Positions 8,982 through 18,106 are shown, counted from the stretch's first letter. The stretch is DNA of 64,000 nucleotides from Blautia schinkii (GCF_013304825.1 NZ_JAAWUO010000002.1:62001-126000); one strand, 5' to 3'. Made by a program: numbers and translations. Notes: a model not told the origin generated them from the sequence alone.

Positions 8982-9497
8982 ATGGCAGGCCGTAATTCAC
9001 ATATCAATCGGTTTTTGATTTTTATTTCTGTCTTCTTATGCCTGATCTGCGGTCTTCTTTTTACTCAGTCATCAGCAGGTCCTTCCGGAAACAATCCAGT
9101 ATCCATTGCCGTAAAAGACACTCAGATCATCCCGGAAATCACAGATATTCCGGATCAGACCGATCATACAGATATTTCAGCATCTGTAACAGCAGCACCA
9201 ACAGCAACTTCTGTTCCCGAAGAACAGAAAGTTTCTCCGGAAGCCGAAAATGGTGTCTGGACAGCAGACGGTTCCAACTGGCTTTTTATGGTAGATGGAA
9301 CCACTTACACCGGCTGGCTCACTGACACCGATGGAAAACGTTACTATTTCGATAAGAAAGGAATTATGCAGAGAGGGTGGCTGAAACTGAAAGGCAAAAA
9401 ATATTATCTGGACGAAGACGGAATCATGCAGACAGGTACCGTCACTGTAGATGGCCAGAAATATAAGCTGGCTTCCGATGGTTCTCTGAAAAAATGA
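8982..9497 (+). CDS. Secreted cell-wall/choline-binding repeat protein
   Basis: A 171-residue exported protein. The N-terminus is a signal anchor (NRFLIFISVFLCLICGLLF), followed by a Thr/Pro/Ala-rich stretch and a C-terminal run of aromatic-Gly repeats (GWLTDTDGKRYYFDKKG, GWLKLKGKKYYLDEDG, TVTVDGQKYKLASDG) typical of CW_binding/choline-binding modules. Such modules hold proteins on teichoic acid or polysaccharide at the wall; no catalytic domain is present. I chose the ATG at 8982 because AGGAGG lies 6 nt upstream; an in-frame ATG at 8964 sits before that site. It is one of very few plus-strand genes, convergent with the SH3 gene, and shares a bidirectional terminator with it. Confidence 0.8.
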   Translation: MAGRNSHINRFLIFISVFLCLICGLLFTQSSAGPSGNNPVSIAVKDTQIIPEITDIPDQTDHTDISASVTAAPTATSVPEEQKVSPEAENGVWTADGSNWLFMVDGTTYTGWLTDTDGKRYYFDKKGIMQRGWLKLKGKKYYLDEDGIMQTGTVTVDGQKYKLASDGSLKK

Positions 9498-9501
9498 TGG
9501 T

Positions 9502-9542
9502 AAAAAAATGCAGGCTCCACAAACAATGGAACCTGCATTTTT
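9502..9542. terminator. Bidirectional intrinsic terminator
   Basis: AAAATGCAGG-TCCA / TGGA-CCTGCATTTTT pairs around a CAAACAA loop, with A-runs on the left and T-runs on the right. It closes the plus-strand gene ending at 9497 and the minus-strand gene ending at 9551. Confidence 0.9.
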
Positions 9543-9550
9543 CACCCTTA

Positions 9551-10471
9551 TTATTCTAATAAACCACTATATATGTATCCAGTCTGTCCATCATAGTCAA
9601 CCTGTATCCAGTCGCCTTCCTGCCCCTTCTTCTCAACTTCCGTTCCTGCAGAAAAACCACCGATAACCTCACCCTCTGAATCTGCTGATGCACGAACATT
9701 ACAGTCTTCTGTAACCGTAAGCATAGTTCCAGTCTCTGCCGATGCGCTTGCATCATCTCCAAGTCCCTGAAGGAACTCTGCCAGAGCGGAATCATTCTCC
9801 TGTGCTGCGTCATAATTCGCCTTGACCTGTGCGATCAGTGCCTTCACATCGCTCTCAGATTCCAGTTTTTTTACATAAGTGCTGATATCTGTATCTTCGT
9901 CAGCACCTCCCTTGATCTTCAGATTACCGTCACCGTCTGTTTCTACATAAAACTGACTCAGTGCCGGAACCGGAGTCTCAATTCCCGTACAGATATAGTT
10001 AAAGACCACATAGACGACATATGAATCGTCCGTTAATCCTTTCTTCGCGTAAACATCCTGTACTTCATACCCGTCAATATAATCCCTTGAATTAATCTGT
10101 GACTCATCGGCCGGTGTAAATCCGTCCTCTATCGTCTTAAGTGTTGCAATGTCTTTTTCCCCAAAAGCCTTATAATAGCTTTGAATCAGCTCGGTTACTT
10201 CCGTGCTGGCTTTTTCCATGGTTGTTTCCGCTTTTGTACTGTCTGCGGAACTGGCGTCTTTCTTCTCGTCTGTCTCCCCATCATTTGCCGGAGAAGAAGG
10301 ATCATTTTCCTGGTTACTTTTGGCTGTTGTCTGATCTTCATTGGAATTCCCCTTCTTACCTCCAACACAGGCGCGAACGCCAAAGATCAGAACAAGCACG
10401 ATTAACAGAATTGCTCCGCCTAACATAAAATAGCGAAGGTTATCTGATAACCATTCTCTGAAATCATCCAA
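9551..10471 (-). CDS. Membrane-anchored protein with C-terminal bacterial SH3 domain
   Basis: A 306-residue protein. I use the TTG at 10471 (LDDFREWL) because TAAGGAGGACAAGAAC precedes it; the longer open frame to 10585 runs back through the tRNA-Arg gene and is not credible. One transmembrane helix (MLGGAILLIVLVLIFGVRA) follows ~12 residues. Then comes a Ser/Thr/Asp/Lys-rich linker and a ~120-residue extracytoplasmic region of NTF2-like look (LIQSYYKAFGEKDIATLKTI). The C-terminal ~60 residues are SH3b (CNVRASADSEGEVIG ... GYIYSGLLE). SH3b domains bind wall components. The exact role is unknown. Confidence 0.78.
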   Translation of the reverse strand: MDDFREWLSDNLRYFMLGGAILLIVLVLIFGVRACVGGKKGNSNEDQTTAKSNQENDPSSPANDGETDEKKDASSADSTKAETTMEKASTEVTELIQSYYKAFGEKDIATLKTIEDGFTPADESQINSRDYIDGYEVQDVYAKKGLTDDSYVVYVVFNYICTGIETPVPALSQFYVETDGDGNLKIKGGADEDTDISTYVKKLESESDVKALIAQVKANYDAAQENDSALAEFLQGLGDDASASAETGTMLTVTEDCNVRASADSEGEVIGGFSAGTEVEKKGQEGDWIQVDYDGQTGYIYSGLLE

Positions 10472-10527
10472 GTTCTTGTCCTCCTTATCATAACAACACG
10501 CCGGAACAGTTCCACTGCTCCGGGTAA

Positions 10528-10599
10528 CACACCTGAAGGGAATCGAACCCCCGCACATGGTACCGGAAACCACTGCTCTATCCACTGAGCTACAGGTGC
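10528..10599 (-). tRNA. tRNA-Arg (anticodon CCG)
   Basis: A complete 72-nt cloverleaf. The acceptor GCACCTG pairs with CAGGTGT. The D arm is GCTC-AGTGGATA-GAGC. The anticodon arm is GTGGT-TTCCGGT-ACCAT, giving CCG, which reads CGG arginine codons. The T arm holds GTTCGATT. CCA is not encoded. Confidence 0.95.
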
Positions 10600-10732
10600 A
10601 TAATGAAAAACATAACTTCTAAAATCAGGTATGAAATTGTCAAAGTCGGCTTACACTGTTTTAAATTCTAACACATAACACTGAAATTGTAAAGATTTTT
10701 TTAAACAGTGTATATTCATCAGACATTTTACG

Positions 10733-10773
10733 GTTACTGTTCACTGGTAATATCCCGAACGGAGTGAACAGTA
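10733..10773. repeat. 41-bp short form of the palindromic repeat
   Basis: GTTACTGTTCACTGGTAATA... and ...GAACGGAGTGAACAGTAC pair as an inverted repeat. Both halves match the ends of the 4971-5115 element, in the opposite orientation, with the middle ~100 bp missing. It lies between the tRNA-Arg and the 10798 gene. Confidence 0.8.
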
Positions 10774-10797
10774 CCATTTTACGGGAAGTGACTCATA

Positions 10798-11631
10798 TCA
10801 CTCCCCGTATCTGTATACAACATATTTCTCAGTCTGTGCGACAGGTACGCAGCCGGCCTGACGAAGATAGTCATGGCAGTTCTGTTCCAGCTGGACTACC
10901 AGATAATCCGTTTTGGTCTTATCCAGAGATGCTTTAAACTTCGCCATATCTGTATCCGTCATCTGATAGCTTACCACATCCATAATCACTTTCTGAATCT
11001 GATAATCTTTCTTTTTTTCGTAATTTCCAACTACTGTGCTTCCTGCACGGTACAGTCTGTAATTCCGTTCCAGAACCAGGCGTAGTGACGGGTCGTACTG
11101 TCTTGCAACCATATTCATATCATCACCAAAAACAACTCGCGGTTCTTCTTTTTTGCTGTCTTCATGGATCACATCGCAAATGGAACGCAGCTCATTTGGC
11201 ACTTTATAGATATTTTCCGCCATTGCAAAATTCTGTGCAATGCCAGGTATCGGTGTTCCTGTAATTATGATCACGCCGCCCAGCAGCACTGCAAGAAGAA
11301 CTTTTCCTGTTTTGAATTCTATAAGACTTACCAGACGAACTGCGTAATAAGCCACTCCCGGGATCACCGGAAGGATCCAGATGAACCGGTAATATTCATT
11401 CTCAAAATCCACTTTTGGTACGATATATCTCACAAGAAACGGATTGTATACAGTAAGAGCCAAAAAGATCACATAATACAAAAATACCACGGCTTCTTTT
11501 CTCTTATGATAAAAAATATCCCACAGGATACCCAACAGAAAAAACACGGGCAGTATACATCCGCTCCAGTAATTCTCCATGCATACTCTCACAAAAGTCA
11601 GGCCAAGTTCCCTGATTGTTACTCCTGCCAT
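10798..11631 (-). CDS. Membrane protein, probable C-terminal partner of the DUF6077 protein
   Basis: A 277-residue protein. The first ~125 residues hold about four transmembrane helices (CILPVFFLLGILWDIFY, AVVFLYYVIFLALTVY, FIWILPVIPGVAYYAV, VLLAVLLGGVIIITG). The last ~150 residues are a soluble region with no motif I recognise (DDMNMVARQYDPSLRLVLE; DKTKTDYLVVQLEQN). The layout, helices followed by an outer C-terminal domain, resembles the end of large polytopic glycosyltransferase-like or DUF6077 proteins. The start has its own GAGGGTGG site, 53 bp after the upstream membrane protein. The two may be halves of one ancestral gene; see findings. Confidence 0.6.
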   Translation of the reverse strand: MAGVTIRELGLTFVRVCMENYWSGCILPVFFLLGILWDIFYHKRKEAVVFLYYVIFLALTVYNPFLVRYIVPKVDFENEYYRFIWILPVIPGVAYYAVRLVSLIEFKTGKVLLAVLLGGVIIITGTPIPGIAQNFAMAENIYKVPNELRSICDVIHEDSKKEEPRVVFGDDMNMVARQYDPSLRLVLERNYRLYRAGSTVVGNYEKKKDYQIQKVIMDVVSYQMTDTDMAKFKASLDKTKTDYLVVQLEQNCHDYLRQAGCVPVAQTEKYVVYRYGE

Positions 11632-11684
11632 TTTCCACCCTCTCTTTGTCTATATGTTTGTTTTTCGATGTACCGGCACAGTAT

Positions 11685-12743
11685 TCACGAAGCCGGAAAT
11701 ACCAGCCATCCAAGCTTCGATGTAAAAAAAACAGCTGCATATAAAAATCCCGGCACCATGCAAAGAGCATAGGGAATTGCCCAGGAAAGTTTTCTCTTAA
11801 GAAGCATTACCGGCAAAACTGCTGTGCTGACAACAGCTGGATATATAATAGAAGATCCGGAAAAAGTCAGTGCACTCACAGAAGCCAGAAACAAAAGCAC
11901 CCAGGCGTTTTTTGTATTTTTATCCAGCCAGAGTCCGAGGCTGGCCAGAAAAGCAGCCGGTATGGCCACATTTGCAAGAAGAGCTTTTCCCTCATAACAG
12001 CGTGTAAGCTGAAAGGTTCCGGATGTATACAGTGAATAGGAAAACAGCTGAAGCAGACACACAAAAATCACAAAAAGATCTGCTTTCTTCACATTCTGGT
12101 CAAAAAGCTTCTTTCCGATCTGATAAACAAGGAAATTGATCATCAGGACGTTGATCACCGCCATTGCGATCTTGGCCTGCACAATAGGATGTATTCCAAG
12201 AAGCCGGCACCATACAGCATTGTGCATAGGATAGGCAGACAGATCATAACGGATATTAAACTTCTTCTGCAACGCCCCTGTAAGCGGATTATATCTCGCC
12301 AGTGTGTCTGTATATACAGAAGTGCTCACAGAGCCGATATAATGAGCTGCATCTGCAGTATTATCCTGATACATAGCCACCATCATACACTGGAGCAGGA
12401 TCACTCCTGCTGTCAGTAACAACAGCCAGGAATGATTGCAGAACACCTCACCTATCTTTCCGATCTGACGAAACCATTGTCTGTGAAGAAAAATACCCCC
12501 GGCAAAAACTGCTGCTGCCATAACTGCTGCCCAGAACCAGGCAAAATGCGTCAGGCTAACCCATTTCAAGGTCATTGGTACAGCTACCGCTTCAAACACA
12601 ACAAAATACAGAAGATATCCCATAAAAACTGCCATGGTCGTTTCTGCTTGCATCCGAAGCACCCGCATCAGAAGACTTCCCGTGCAGAAAAACACAAGAA
12701 GCTCCAGAATAATATCTATCGGAACCAGCATCAGTTCCCGCAT
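11685..12743 (-). CDS. DUF6077-like polytopic membrane protein
   Basis: A 352-residue protein with eight or more transmembrane helices over its whole length. The loop DNTADAAHYIGSVSTSVYTDTLARYNPLTG, together with YDLSAYPMHN, recalls the outer loops of membrane glycosyltransferases (GT-C) and of DUF6077 proteins, common in Lachnospiraceae and of unknown function. I place the start at ATG 12743 (MRELMLVPIDI), one base after the xanthine-dehydrogenase stop, with GGAGAG upstream. An open frame further upstream only reads through the end of that gene. It ends abruptly after LGWLVFPAS, inside what looks like a helix, and the next gene begins with another helix. Confidence 0.6.
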   Translation of the reverse strand: MRELMLVPIDIILELLVFFCTGSLLMRVLRMQAETTMAVFMGYLLYFVVFEAVAVPMTLKWVSLTHFAWFWAAVMAAAVFAGGIFLHRQWFRQIGKIGEVFCNHSWLLLLTAGVILLQCMMVAMYQDNTADAAHYIGSVSTSVYTDTLARYNPLTGALQKKFNIRYDLSAYPMHNAVWCRLLGIHPIVQAKIAMAVINVLMINFLVYQIGKKLFDQNVKKADLFVIFVCLLQLFSYSLYTSGTFQLTRCYEGKALLANVAIPAAFLASLGLWLDKNTKNAWVLLFLASVSALTFSGSSIIYPAVVSTAVLPVMLLKRKLSWAIPYALCMVPGFLYAAVFFTSKLGWLVFPAS

Positions 12744-12744
12744 C

Positions 12745-15039
12745 TCACACCTTCTCTCCAGCTTCCTTAGCCAGGATTCCCATGGCAACTTTCTCCGGTG
12801 TGATCGGAAGCTCTCGCACCCGTACTCCTGTTGCATTGTATACAGCATTTGCAATAGCCGGGCATGGTGTGTCGATTACAAGCTCACCGATCGATTTCGC
12901 ACCAAAAGGACCTGTCTTCTCATAGCTGCTCTCGAATTCAATGCGTACGCTTGGAATATCCATACGATTCGGAATCTTGTATTGCATAAAGGAATTATTT
13001 CGGATCTTACCCTTCTCTGTGTACTGCACATCCTCATAAAGAACCATTCCAATACCCTGACCGATTCCTCCCTCAGCCTGAACTCTTGCAAGATTCGGAT
13101 TGATCGGTGTTCCACAGTCAATCACACCAACATAATCAATCACATCGATCTGTCCGGTTTCCTTATCGATCTCCACTTCTGCTGCCCCGACCATAAACGG
13201 AGGCGGTGAGATCGGGGATGAATATTCTTTCACAACCTGAAGCTCGCTGCAGATACCGGCAGTTGCCTTCAGTGCGATCTGACGCAGGGTTACTTCTTTT
13301 CCATCTTCTGTGCGGACAGCTGTTCCGTCAAAATCAGACTCCTCCACAGATACCTCAAGCATCTGTGCACCAAAAGAATGTATCCTTTTTCTGAGCTCCG
13401 CACAGGCCTGCATAACTGCATTTCCTGTTGCATAGGTCGTGGAGGAAGCGTAGGAACCGGAATCATACGGTGATATATCTGTATCCACACTGAATACAAC
13501 TATATTCTTCATATCTGTATCCAGACAGTCTGCTGCCATCTGTGCAAGGATGGTATCACATCCTGTTCCCATATCTGAGCACCCAAGAGCCAGTGTATAA
13601 GAACCATCCTCATTAAGCTTGATATCAGCACCGCCGACATCAAGACCTGCAATAGAAGATCCCTGCATAGCCATAGCTATACCAACTCCGCGGACTTTGC
13701 CGTTGCCCATGTCGCGAAACGGATATTTCTCATCCCATCCGATCATCTCTTTTGCACGGGCCAGACATTTATCCATGGTACAGCTTCCGTTGATTGGGAC
13801 ATCCGGATATCCGGGAAGTGCTTCCCCCTCCATCGGCATATTCAGTTCACGGAATTTTACAGGGTCCATTCCCATCTTGTGAGCAAGCTCATCTGCAGCA
13901 GATTCCACTGCAAAAATGCCCTGGGTTGCGCCATAGCCTCGATACGCTCCTGCTGCCTGCATGTTTGTATACACAACATCATAGGCAAAACGATACGCTT
14001 CCGTATGCCTGTAAAGAGCAATGGATTTATGGCCGGAAAGTCCCACCGTTGTCGGTCCATGTTCGCCGTAAGCTCCTGTATTGGAAAGAGTATAAAGATC
14101 AATAGCCTTTACGATACCGTTTTCGTCAGCCCCCATGCGGATATGAACTTCCATCTCATGACGCGGGGAGGAAGCGATCATAGATTCCTTTCTGGAAAAA
14201 ACGATCTTGGACGGCTTGCCTGTGACCCAGGTTACAAGTGCCGGATACACCTCACTGACTGAAGTCTGCTTTGCGCCGAAACCTCCGCCAATACGAGGTT
14301 TGATCACACGCACCTTCGATGACGGGATATTCAGGGCATTACCTACGATTCGTCTGACATGAAACGGAATCTGTGTGGAGGAAACCACTGTCAGTCTCTG
14401 AAAATGATCCATATAGCAGTAAGTACGGAAAGTCTCCATCATAGTCTGCTGGTTCGCCTTAGTATGATACACCTGATCTACTGTGTAGGCACATTTTTCC
14501 AGCATGGCATCTACATCTCCCACTTCTTCCACATTAGAAGAACACAGATTTCGCCTGTTATCTCCCCCTGCCGGGATCGGCATGTACCAGTCCTCCTCTG
14601 GATGGACCAGGATCGGATTATCTTTGGCTGTGTGGATATCAAGAACTGCATCTTCCACACGGTATTTCACCTTGATCCTTTTCAGAGCCTTGTCAACTGC
14701 TTCTTCTGTCTCACCTGCTACAATGGCAACAGTATCGCCCACAAAGCGTACATGTTTATCAATGATATATCGATCCCACGGACTGATCTCCGGTGCAGTC
14801 TGACCTGCCAGAGTGAAACGTTTATGTGAAACATCCTCATAAGTAAGAACGCATTCAATACCTTCGATTTTTTTCGCTGCATCGGTTTTGATCTCCTCTA
14901 CCCAGGCATTGGCATGCGGGCTTCTGAGAAGCTTTACGATCAGACAGTCTGAAGGTGCAAGATCATCGGTATAAACCGGCTTGCCTGTTACCAGAGACAT
15001 GGCATCCGTTTTCGGTACCGGCATGTTTACATATTTCAT
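12745..15039 (-). CDS. Molybdenum hydroxylase large subunit (xanthine dehydrogenase XdhA type)
   Basis: 764 residues, the molybdopterin-binding catalytic subunit of a xanthine dehydrogenase/aldehyde oxidase-family enzyme. The N-terminal ~110 residues are the a/b hammerhead domain (TGKPVYTDDLAPSDCLIVKLLRS). The Mo-pterin domain carries RIGGGFGAKQ and GAYRGYGATQG. The active-site base is probably Glu719 in AKSIGELVIDTP. Together with the next two genes it should pass electrons Mo -> 2Fe-2S -> FAD -> acceptor while hydroxylating a purine or other N-heterocycle. Substrate cannot be fixed: the layout is that of purine hydroxylases, but nicotinate-type enzymes are related. No Mo-cofactor insertion gene (XdhC/YqeB type) lies next to it. 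Confidence 0.88.
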   Translation of the reverse strand: MKYVNMPVPKTDAMSLVTGKPVYTDDLAPSDCLIVKLLRSPHANAWVEEIKTDAAKKIEGIECVLTYEDVSHKRFTLAGQTAPEISPWDRYIIDKHVRFVGDTVAIVAGETEEAVDKALKRIKVKYRVEDAVLDIHTAKDNPILVHPEEDWYMPIPAGGDNRRNLCSSNVEEVGDVDAMLEKCAYTVDQVYHTKANQQTMMETFRTYCYMDHFQRLTVVSSTQIPFHVRRIVGNALNIPSSKVRVIKPRIGGGFGAKQTSVSEVYPALVTWVTGKPSKIVFSRKESMIASSPRHEMEVHIRMGADENGIVKAIDLYTLSNTGAYGEHGPTTVGLSGHKSIALYRHTEAYRFAYDVVYTNMQAAGAYRGYGATQGIFAVESAADELAHKMGMDPVKFRELNMPMEGEALPGYPDVPINGSCTMDKCLARAKEMIGWDEKYPFRDMGNGKVRGVGIAMAMQGSSIAGLDVGGADIKLNEDGSYTLALGCSDMGTGCDTILAQMAADCLDTDMKNIVVFSVDTDISPYDSGSYASSTTYATGNAVMQACAELRKRIHSFGAQMLEVSVEESDFDGTAVRTEDGKEVTLRQIALKATAGICSELQVVKEYSSPISPPPFMVGAAEVEIDKETGQIDVIDYVGVIDCGTPINPNLARVQAEGGIGQGIGMVLYEDVQYTEKGKIRNNSFMQYKIPNRMDIPSVRIEFESSYEKTGPFGAKSIGELVIDTPCPAIANAVYNATGVRVRELPITPEKVAMGILAKEAGEKV

Positions 15040-15506
15040 TTTCCTTCCTCCTGTCTTTTTTTATAGTCGAGAAATTTCAGGATACTTCTTGTCTGTCCCA
15101 CAAAACCGGAACAGCGGCACAGGTTTCCGGAAAGGTATTCCCGGATCTCATCTTCTGTGGGATCTTCAAGCTCCTGGAGCATGGCAAACACATTCATGAT
15201 AAAACCCGGATTGCAAAATCCGCACTGTTCAGAACCCTCATTAGCCATGAAAGCTCCGAATTCTTTCGCCTCATCCTGCATACCTTCCAGTGTTACGATC
15301 TTTTTGCCGTCTGCACGGGCAGCCAGCATGGAACAGGAAAGTACCGGGCGGCCGTCCATAAGAACTGTACAGAGACCGCAGTTTGCAGTTTCACAGCCAC
15401 GTTTCACACTGTAGCAGCTGTTCTTGCGGAGGAAATCCAGAAGCAGCTCTGACGGTTCCACTTCCGCCTGTTTCTTTTTTCCGTTCAGCCAGAAAGTAAT
15501 GTTCAT
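15036..15506 (-). CDS. Molybdenum hydroxylase 2Fe-2S subunit
   Basis: 156 residues with both [2Fe-2S] clusters of the xanthine dehydrogenase family: a plant-ferredoxin site (CETANCGLCTVLMDGRPVLSC, Cys preceded by SCYSVKRG) and the helical-domain site (EQCGFCNPGFIMN ... GNLCRCSGF). It carries electrons from the molybdenum subunit to the FAD subunit. Its stop overlaps the start of the large subunit by 4 bp and its start overlaps the FAD-subunit stop by 4 bp, so the three are translationally coupled in the order FAD, Fe-S, Mo. Confidence 0.93.
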   Translation of the reverse strand: MNITFWLNGKKKQAEVEPSELLLDFLRKNSCYSVKRGCETANCGLCTVLMDGRPVLSCSMLAARADGKKIVTLEGMQDEAKEFGAFMANEGSEQCGFCNPGFIMNVFAMLQELEDPTEDEIREYLSGNLCRCSGFVGQTRSILKFLDYKKRQEEGK

Positions 15507-16315
15507 GACTCTCTACCCCCAATCTCCTCCCAGGCTCTTCTCGTAAGAATTTTTACAAGGAGCGTTCTGTATTCTTTTGAGGCACGCATATTCTTATCTG
15601 TAACAACTTGTTCTGCTGCATATGCGGCAAAAGATGCTGCTGCCTCTTTTTTCTCCCGAGGATCTTTCTCTGAAAAACCTTTAAGTATTCCTTCTTTATC
15701 TTCCACTACTATGGCCTTGCCAGGTCTGGCACCAATCACAGTTCTTGCCTCTCCGTCAATAAGAGAAACGGCACATGTCAGCACCGGAAAATCTGTGGAA
15801 TTGTTTCTCTGGCTTAAGTACACTGTGTTCAGAGGGGTTTTCTTCACAATAACATTGACCAGGATATCGTTATCCTTCTCCATAAGTACAAACTCTGTAA
15901 GCGGGATCCGCCCTCTGTCGTAAAGCTCCACCCAGGTATCCATAGCCAGAAACATCGTCAACACATCGGAAAACCCAAATCTGCCAAAAATACTTCCGCC
16001 TACTGTAGCACAGTTACGGAACTGCACGCCAACAATATGGCGTACGCTCTCTCTCACGGCTCCTCCTGTATATTCATTAAGAGCCTTGTGAGTCTCAATG
16101 GCATGAAGCGATGTCATGCAGCCGATCACAAACTCTTCGTCTGTTTCTGTAATACTATCCAACCCCAGACCGGAAAGATCGATCGCCGTAACAATATTCC
16201 GGTTACCCATTTTCAGCCAGACCATACCACCCAGCACAATGGCATTTTTTTTCTGGTTCAGCTCATATGCCTGGGCAAGACTTTCTGCCTTTACATAATT
16301 CTTTATCTTGAGCAT
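15503..16315 (-). CDS. Molybdenum hydroxylase FAD-binding subunit
   Basis: 270 residues of the CO-dehydrogenase medium-chain/XdhB family. The FAD loops are visible as VLGGMVWLKM near residue 33 (a variant of the usual GGT loop) and CATVGGSIFGRFGFSD near residue 105. The second half is the C-terminal CODH-medium domain. It is the first gene of the three-gene operon. The 112-bp upstream gap contains TTGACA on the minus strand with a poor -10 (TGTATT, spacing 16), a possible promoter. The GG-M loop is less canonical than the usual AGGT but length and position fit. Confidence 0.88.
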   Translation of the reverse strand: MLKIKNYVKAESLAQAYELNQKKNAIVLGGMVWLKMGNRNIVTAIDLSGLGLDSITETDEEFVIGCMTSLHAIETHKALNEYTGGAVRESVRHIVGVQFRNCATVGGSIFGRFGFSDVLTMFLAMDTWVELYDRGRIPLTEFVLMEKDNDILVNVIVKKTPLNTVYLSQRNNSTDFPVLTCAVSLIDGEARTVIGARPGKAIVVEDKEGILKGFSEKDPREKKEAAASFAAYAAEQVVTDKNMRASKEYRTLLVKILTRRAWEEIGGRES

Positions 16316-16427
16316 ATTTTTTCCCTTCTGAAATTATTATCTTTCAATACATATCGATATACACAGCTGTCAATTACGATCACAGCTAAACATTAATTTT
16401 AACAGACCCTGACAGAAATATCTACTG

Positions 16428-18095
16428 TTAATATTCCAGGATCACAAACTGATACGGATTCAAACTGATGGTTCCATTTTTGATCTGCACCTCTTCCTGA
16501 TTGTTCAGAAGTACATTCTTCACTTCTCCCGGAAGCTCCACATTCCGGGACTGGCTCTGAAGGTTTCCCATTACCAGAATATTTTTCTCCTCTGTTCTTG
16601 TGTAGGCGATCAGATTTTCCTGATCTTCTTTATACGGTTTAAAGCTTCCGTATACGAATGTATCTTTGTACTCCTGTGTTTTTCGAAGTGCTGTCATTTT
16701 TTTGTAAAAAGAAAGCAGGGAGTTACTATCCGTTAACTGGGACTCTACATTAATCTCTTTGTAATCGGGATTTACTTCAAGCCAGGGTGTTCCTGTTGTA
16801 AAGCCGGCATTTTTCTCCTTATTCCACTGCACCGGAGTTCTTGCATTATCTCTGGAAAAAGCAGATGCTGCCTGAAGTGCTTCTTTCTCTGTGCAGCCCG
16901 CATTCAGGGCAACCTTATATTCGTCAATGGTACTGATATCGTCAATTTGCTCCATAGAAGTGAAATCCATGTTCTCCATCCCAATCTCCTGCCCCTGATA
17001 GATAAAAGGAATTCCTCTCAGGAAAAAGTACACACCAGCCAGAAGTTTCTTGGAATCCGGACACCTGTCTTCCGGAAGAATGTAGTGACAGACGCCTCTT
17101 GGCTCATCGTGATTCTCAATAATATTGGAAATCAGCCCTGTCTCTCCGATCTTCTGCTGAGTATGGAAAATACATTTCTTGTAATCCTCTGGCGTCAGCA
17201 CATATTTGGAAGCGTACCAGCCATCCTCGCTTTTTCCATAACAGGTCTCCTCAAAATCAAACATGGAGGAAAAATATCCTTTTTCTCCGATAAAATCACA
17301 GATCTCATCCTCTTTCTCATTGAAGACTTCGCCTACTGTAAACGCATCATACGGATGAAAACATTTCTCTGCCATCTCACTCAGGAATTCTCCGATGCCA
17401 TCTGCATCTTCCAGCATTCTCTCCACGCTGCACATTCCATCACTTCGATCTGCCGGATAATCCTGAAACGGAAGCTTCTTCTTGATATTGATGATGGCAT
17501 CAATGCGGAAGCCGCCAAGACCTTTCTCCATCCACCATCGGATATTCTTAAATACTTCTTCCCGTACCTCCGGATTCTCCCAGTTGAGATCCGGCTGCTT
17601 TTTATGAAAAAGATGAAGATACTGTTTATCGGAATGTCCGGGAAGTTCTTCCCACACAGAACCTCCGAAATAGCTTCTCCAGTTGCATGGCGTCCTGTCG
17701 TCTTTTTTGTCTTCTATATAAAAGAAATTTCCGTATTTTCCTTCCGGATCCTGAACAGCTTTCTGAAACCATTCGTGTTCATCGGAACAATGGTTCACAA
17801 CAAGATCCATCAGGATATACATATCACGTTTTTTTGCCTCTGCAATCAGACAATCCATATCTTTCATGGTTCCAAACCGCGGATCAATGGCATAATAATC
17901 TGCAATATCATACCCCTGGTCAGCAAGAGGGGATTTATAAACAGGAGACAGCCACAGAATATCTGCACCCAGCTCTTTCAGATAATCCAGTTTACTGATT
18001 ATTCCCGGAATATCTCCGATCCCGTCACCATTGGAATCATAAAAACTCTTAGGGTATATCTGATATACCACTTTGTCATGCCACCATTTTTTCAT
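16428..18095 (-). CDS. GH13 alpha-glucosidase (oligo-1,6-glucosidase type)
   Basis: 555 residues, a cytosolic glycoside hydrolase family 13 enzyme without signal peptide. The catalytic set is Asp199 (GFRIDAI), Glu256 (FTVGEVFN) and Asp330 (IENHDEPR); the N-terminal barrel start WWHDKVVYQIYPKSFYDSNGDGIGD is typical of oligo-1,6-glucosidase, sucrose isomerase and trehalose-6-phosphate hydrolase. It likely releases glucose from the non-reducing ends of isomalto- or malto-oligosaccharides. No PTS or ABC sugar transporter lies beside it, so a phosphorylated substrate is not suggested. NHDEPR replaces the commoner NHDQPR. It follows the GNAT gene by 11 bp with a good AGGAGG site. Confidence 0.9.
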   Translation of the reverse strand: MKKWWHDKVVYQIYPKSFYDSNGDGIGDIPGIISKLDYLKELGADILWLSPVYKSPLADQGYDIADYYAIDPRFGTMKDMDCLIAEAKKRDMYILMDLVVNHCSDEHEWFQKAVQDPEGKYGNFFYIEDKKDDRTPCNWRSYFGGSVWEELPGHSDKQYLHLFHKKQPDLNWENPEVREEVFKNIRWWMEKGLGGFRIDAIINIKKKLPFQDYPADRSDGMCSVERMLEDADGIGEFLSEMAEKCFHPYDAFTVGEVFNEKEDEICDFIGEKGYFSSMFDFEETCYGKSEDGWYASKYVLTPEDYKKCIFHTQQKIGETGLISNIIENHDEPRGVCHYILPEDRCPDSKKLLAGVYFFLRGIPFIYQGQEIGMENMDFTSMEQIDDISTIDEYKVALNAGCTEKEALQAASAFSRDNARTPVQWNKEKNAGFTTGTPWLEVNPDYKEINVESQLTDSNSLLSFYKKMTALRKTQEYKDTFVYGSFKPYKEDQENLIAYTRTEEKNILVMGNLQSQSRNVELPGEVKNVLLNNQEEVQIKNGTISLNPYQFVILEY

Positions 18096-18106
18096 GCTCT
18101 TCCTCC

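Noticed and set aside
10472..10585. N-terminal extension of the SH3 protein
   Set aside because: It would be translated from the tRNA-Arg gene; the TTG at 10471 has AGGAGG at the right distance.
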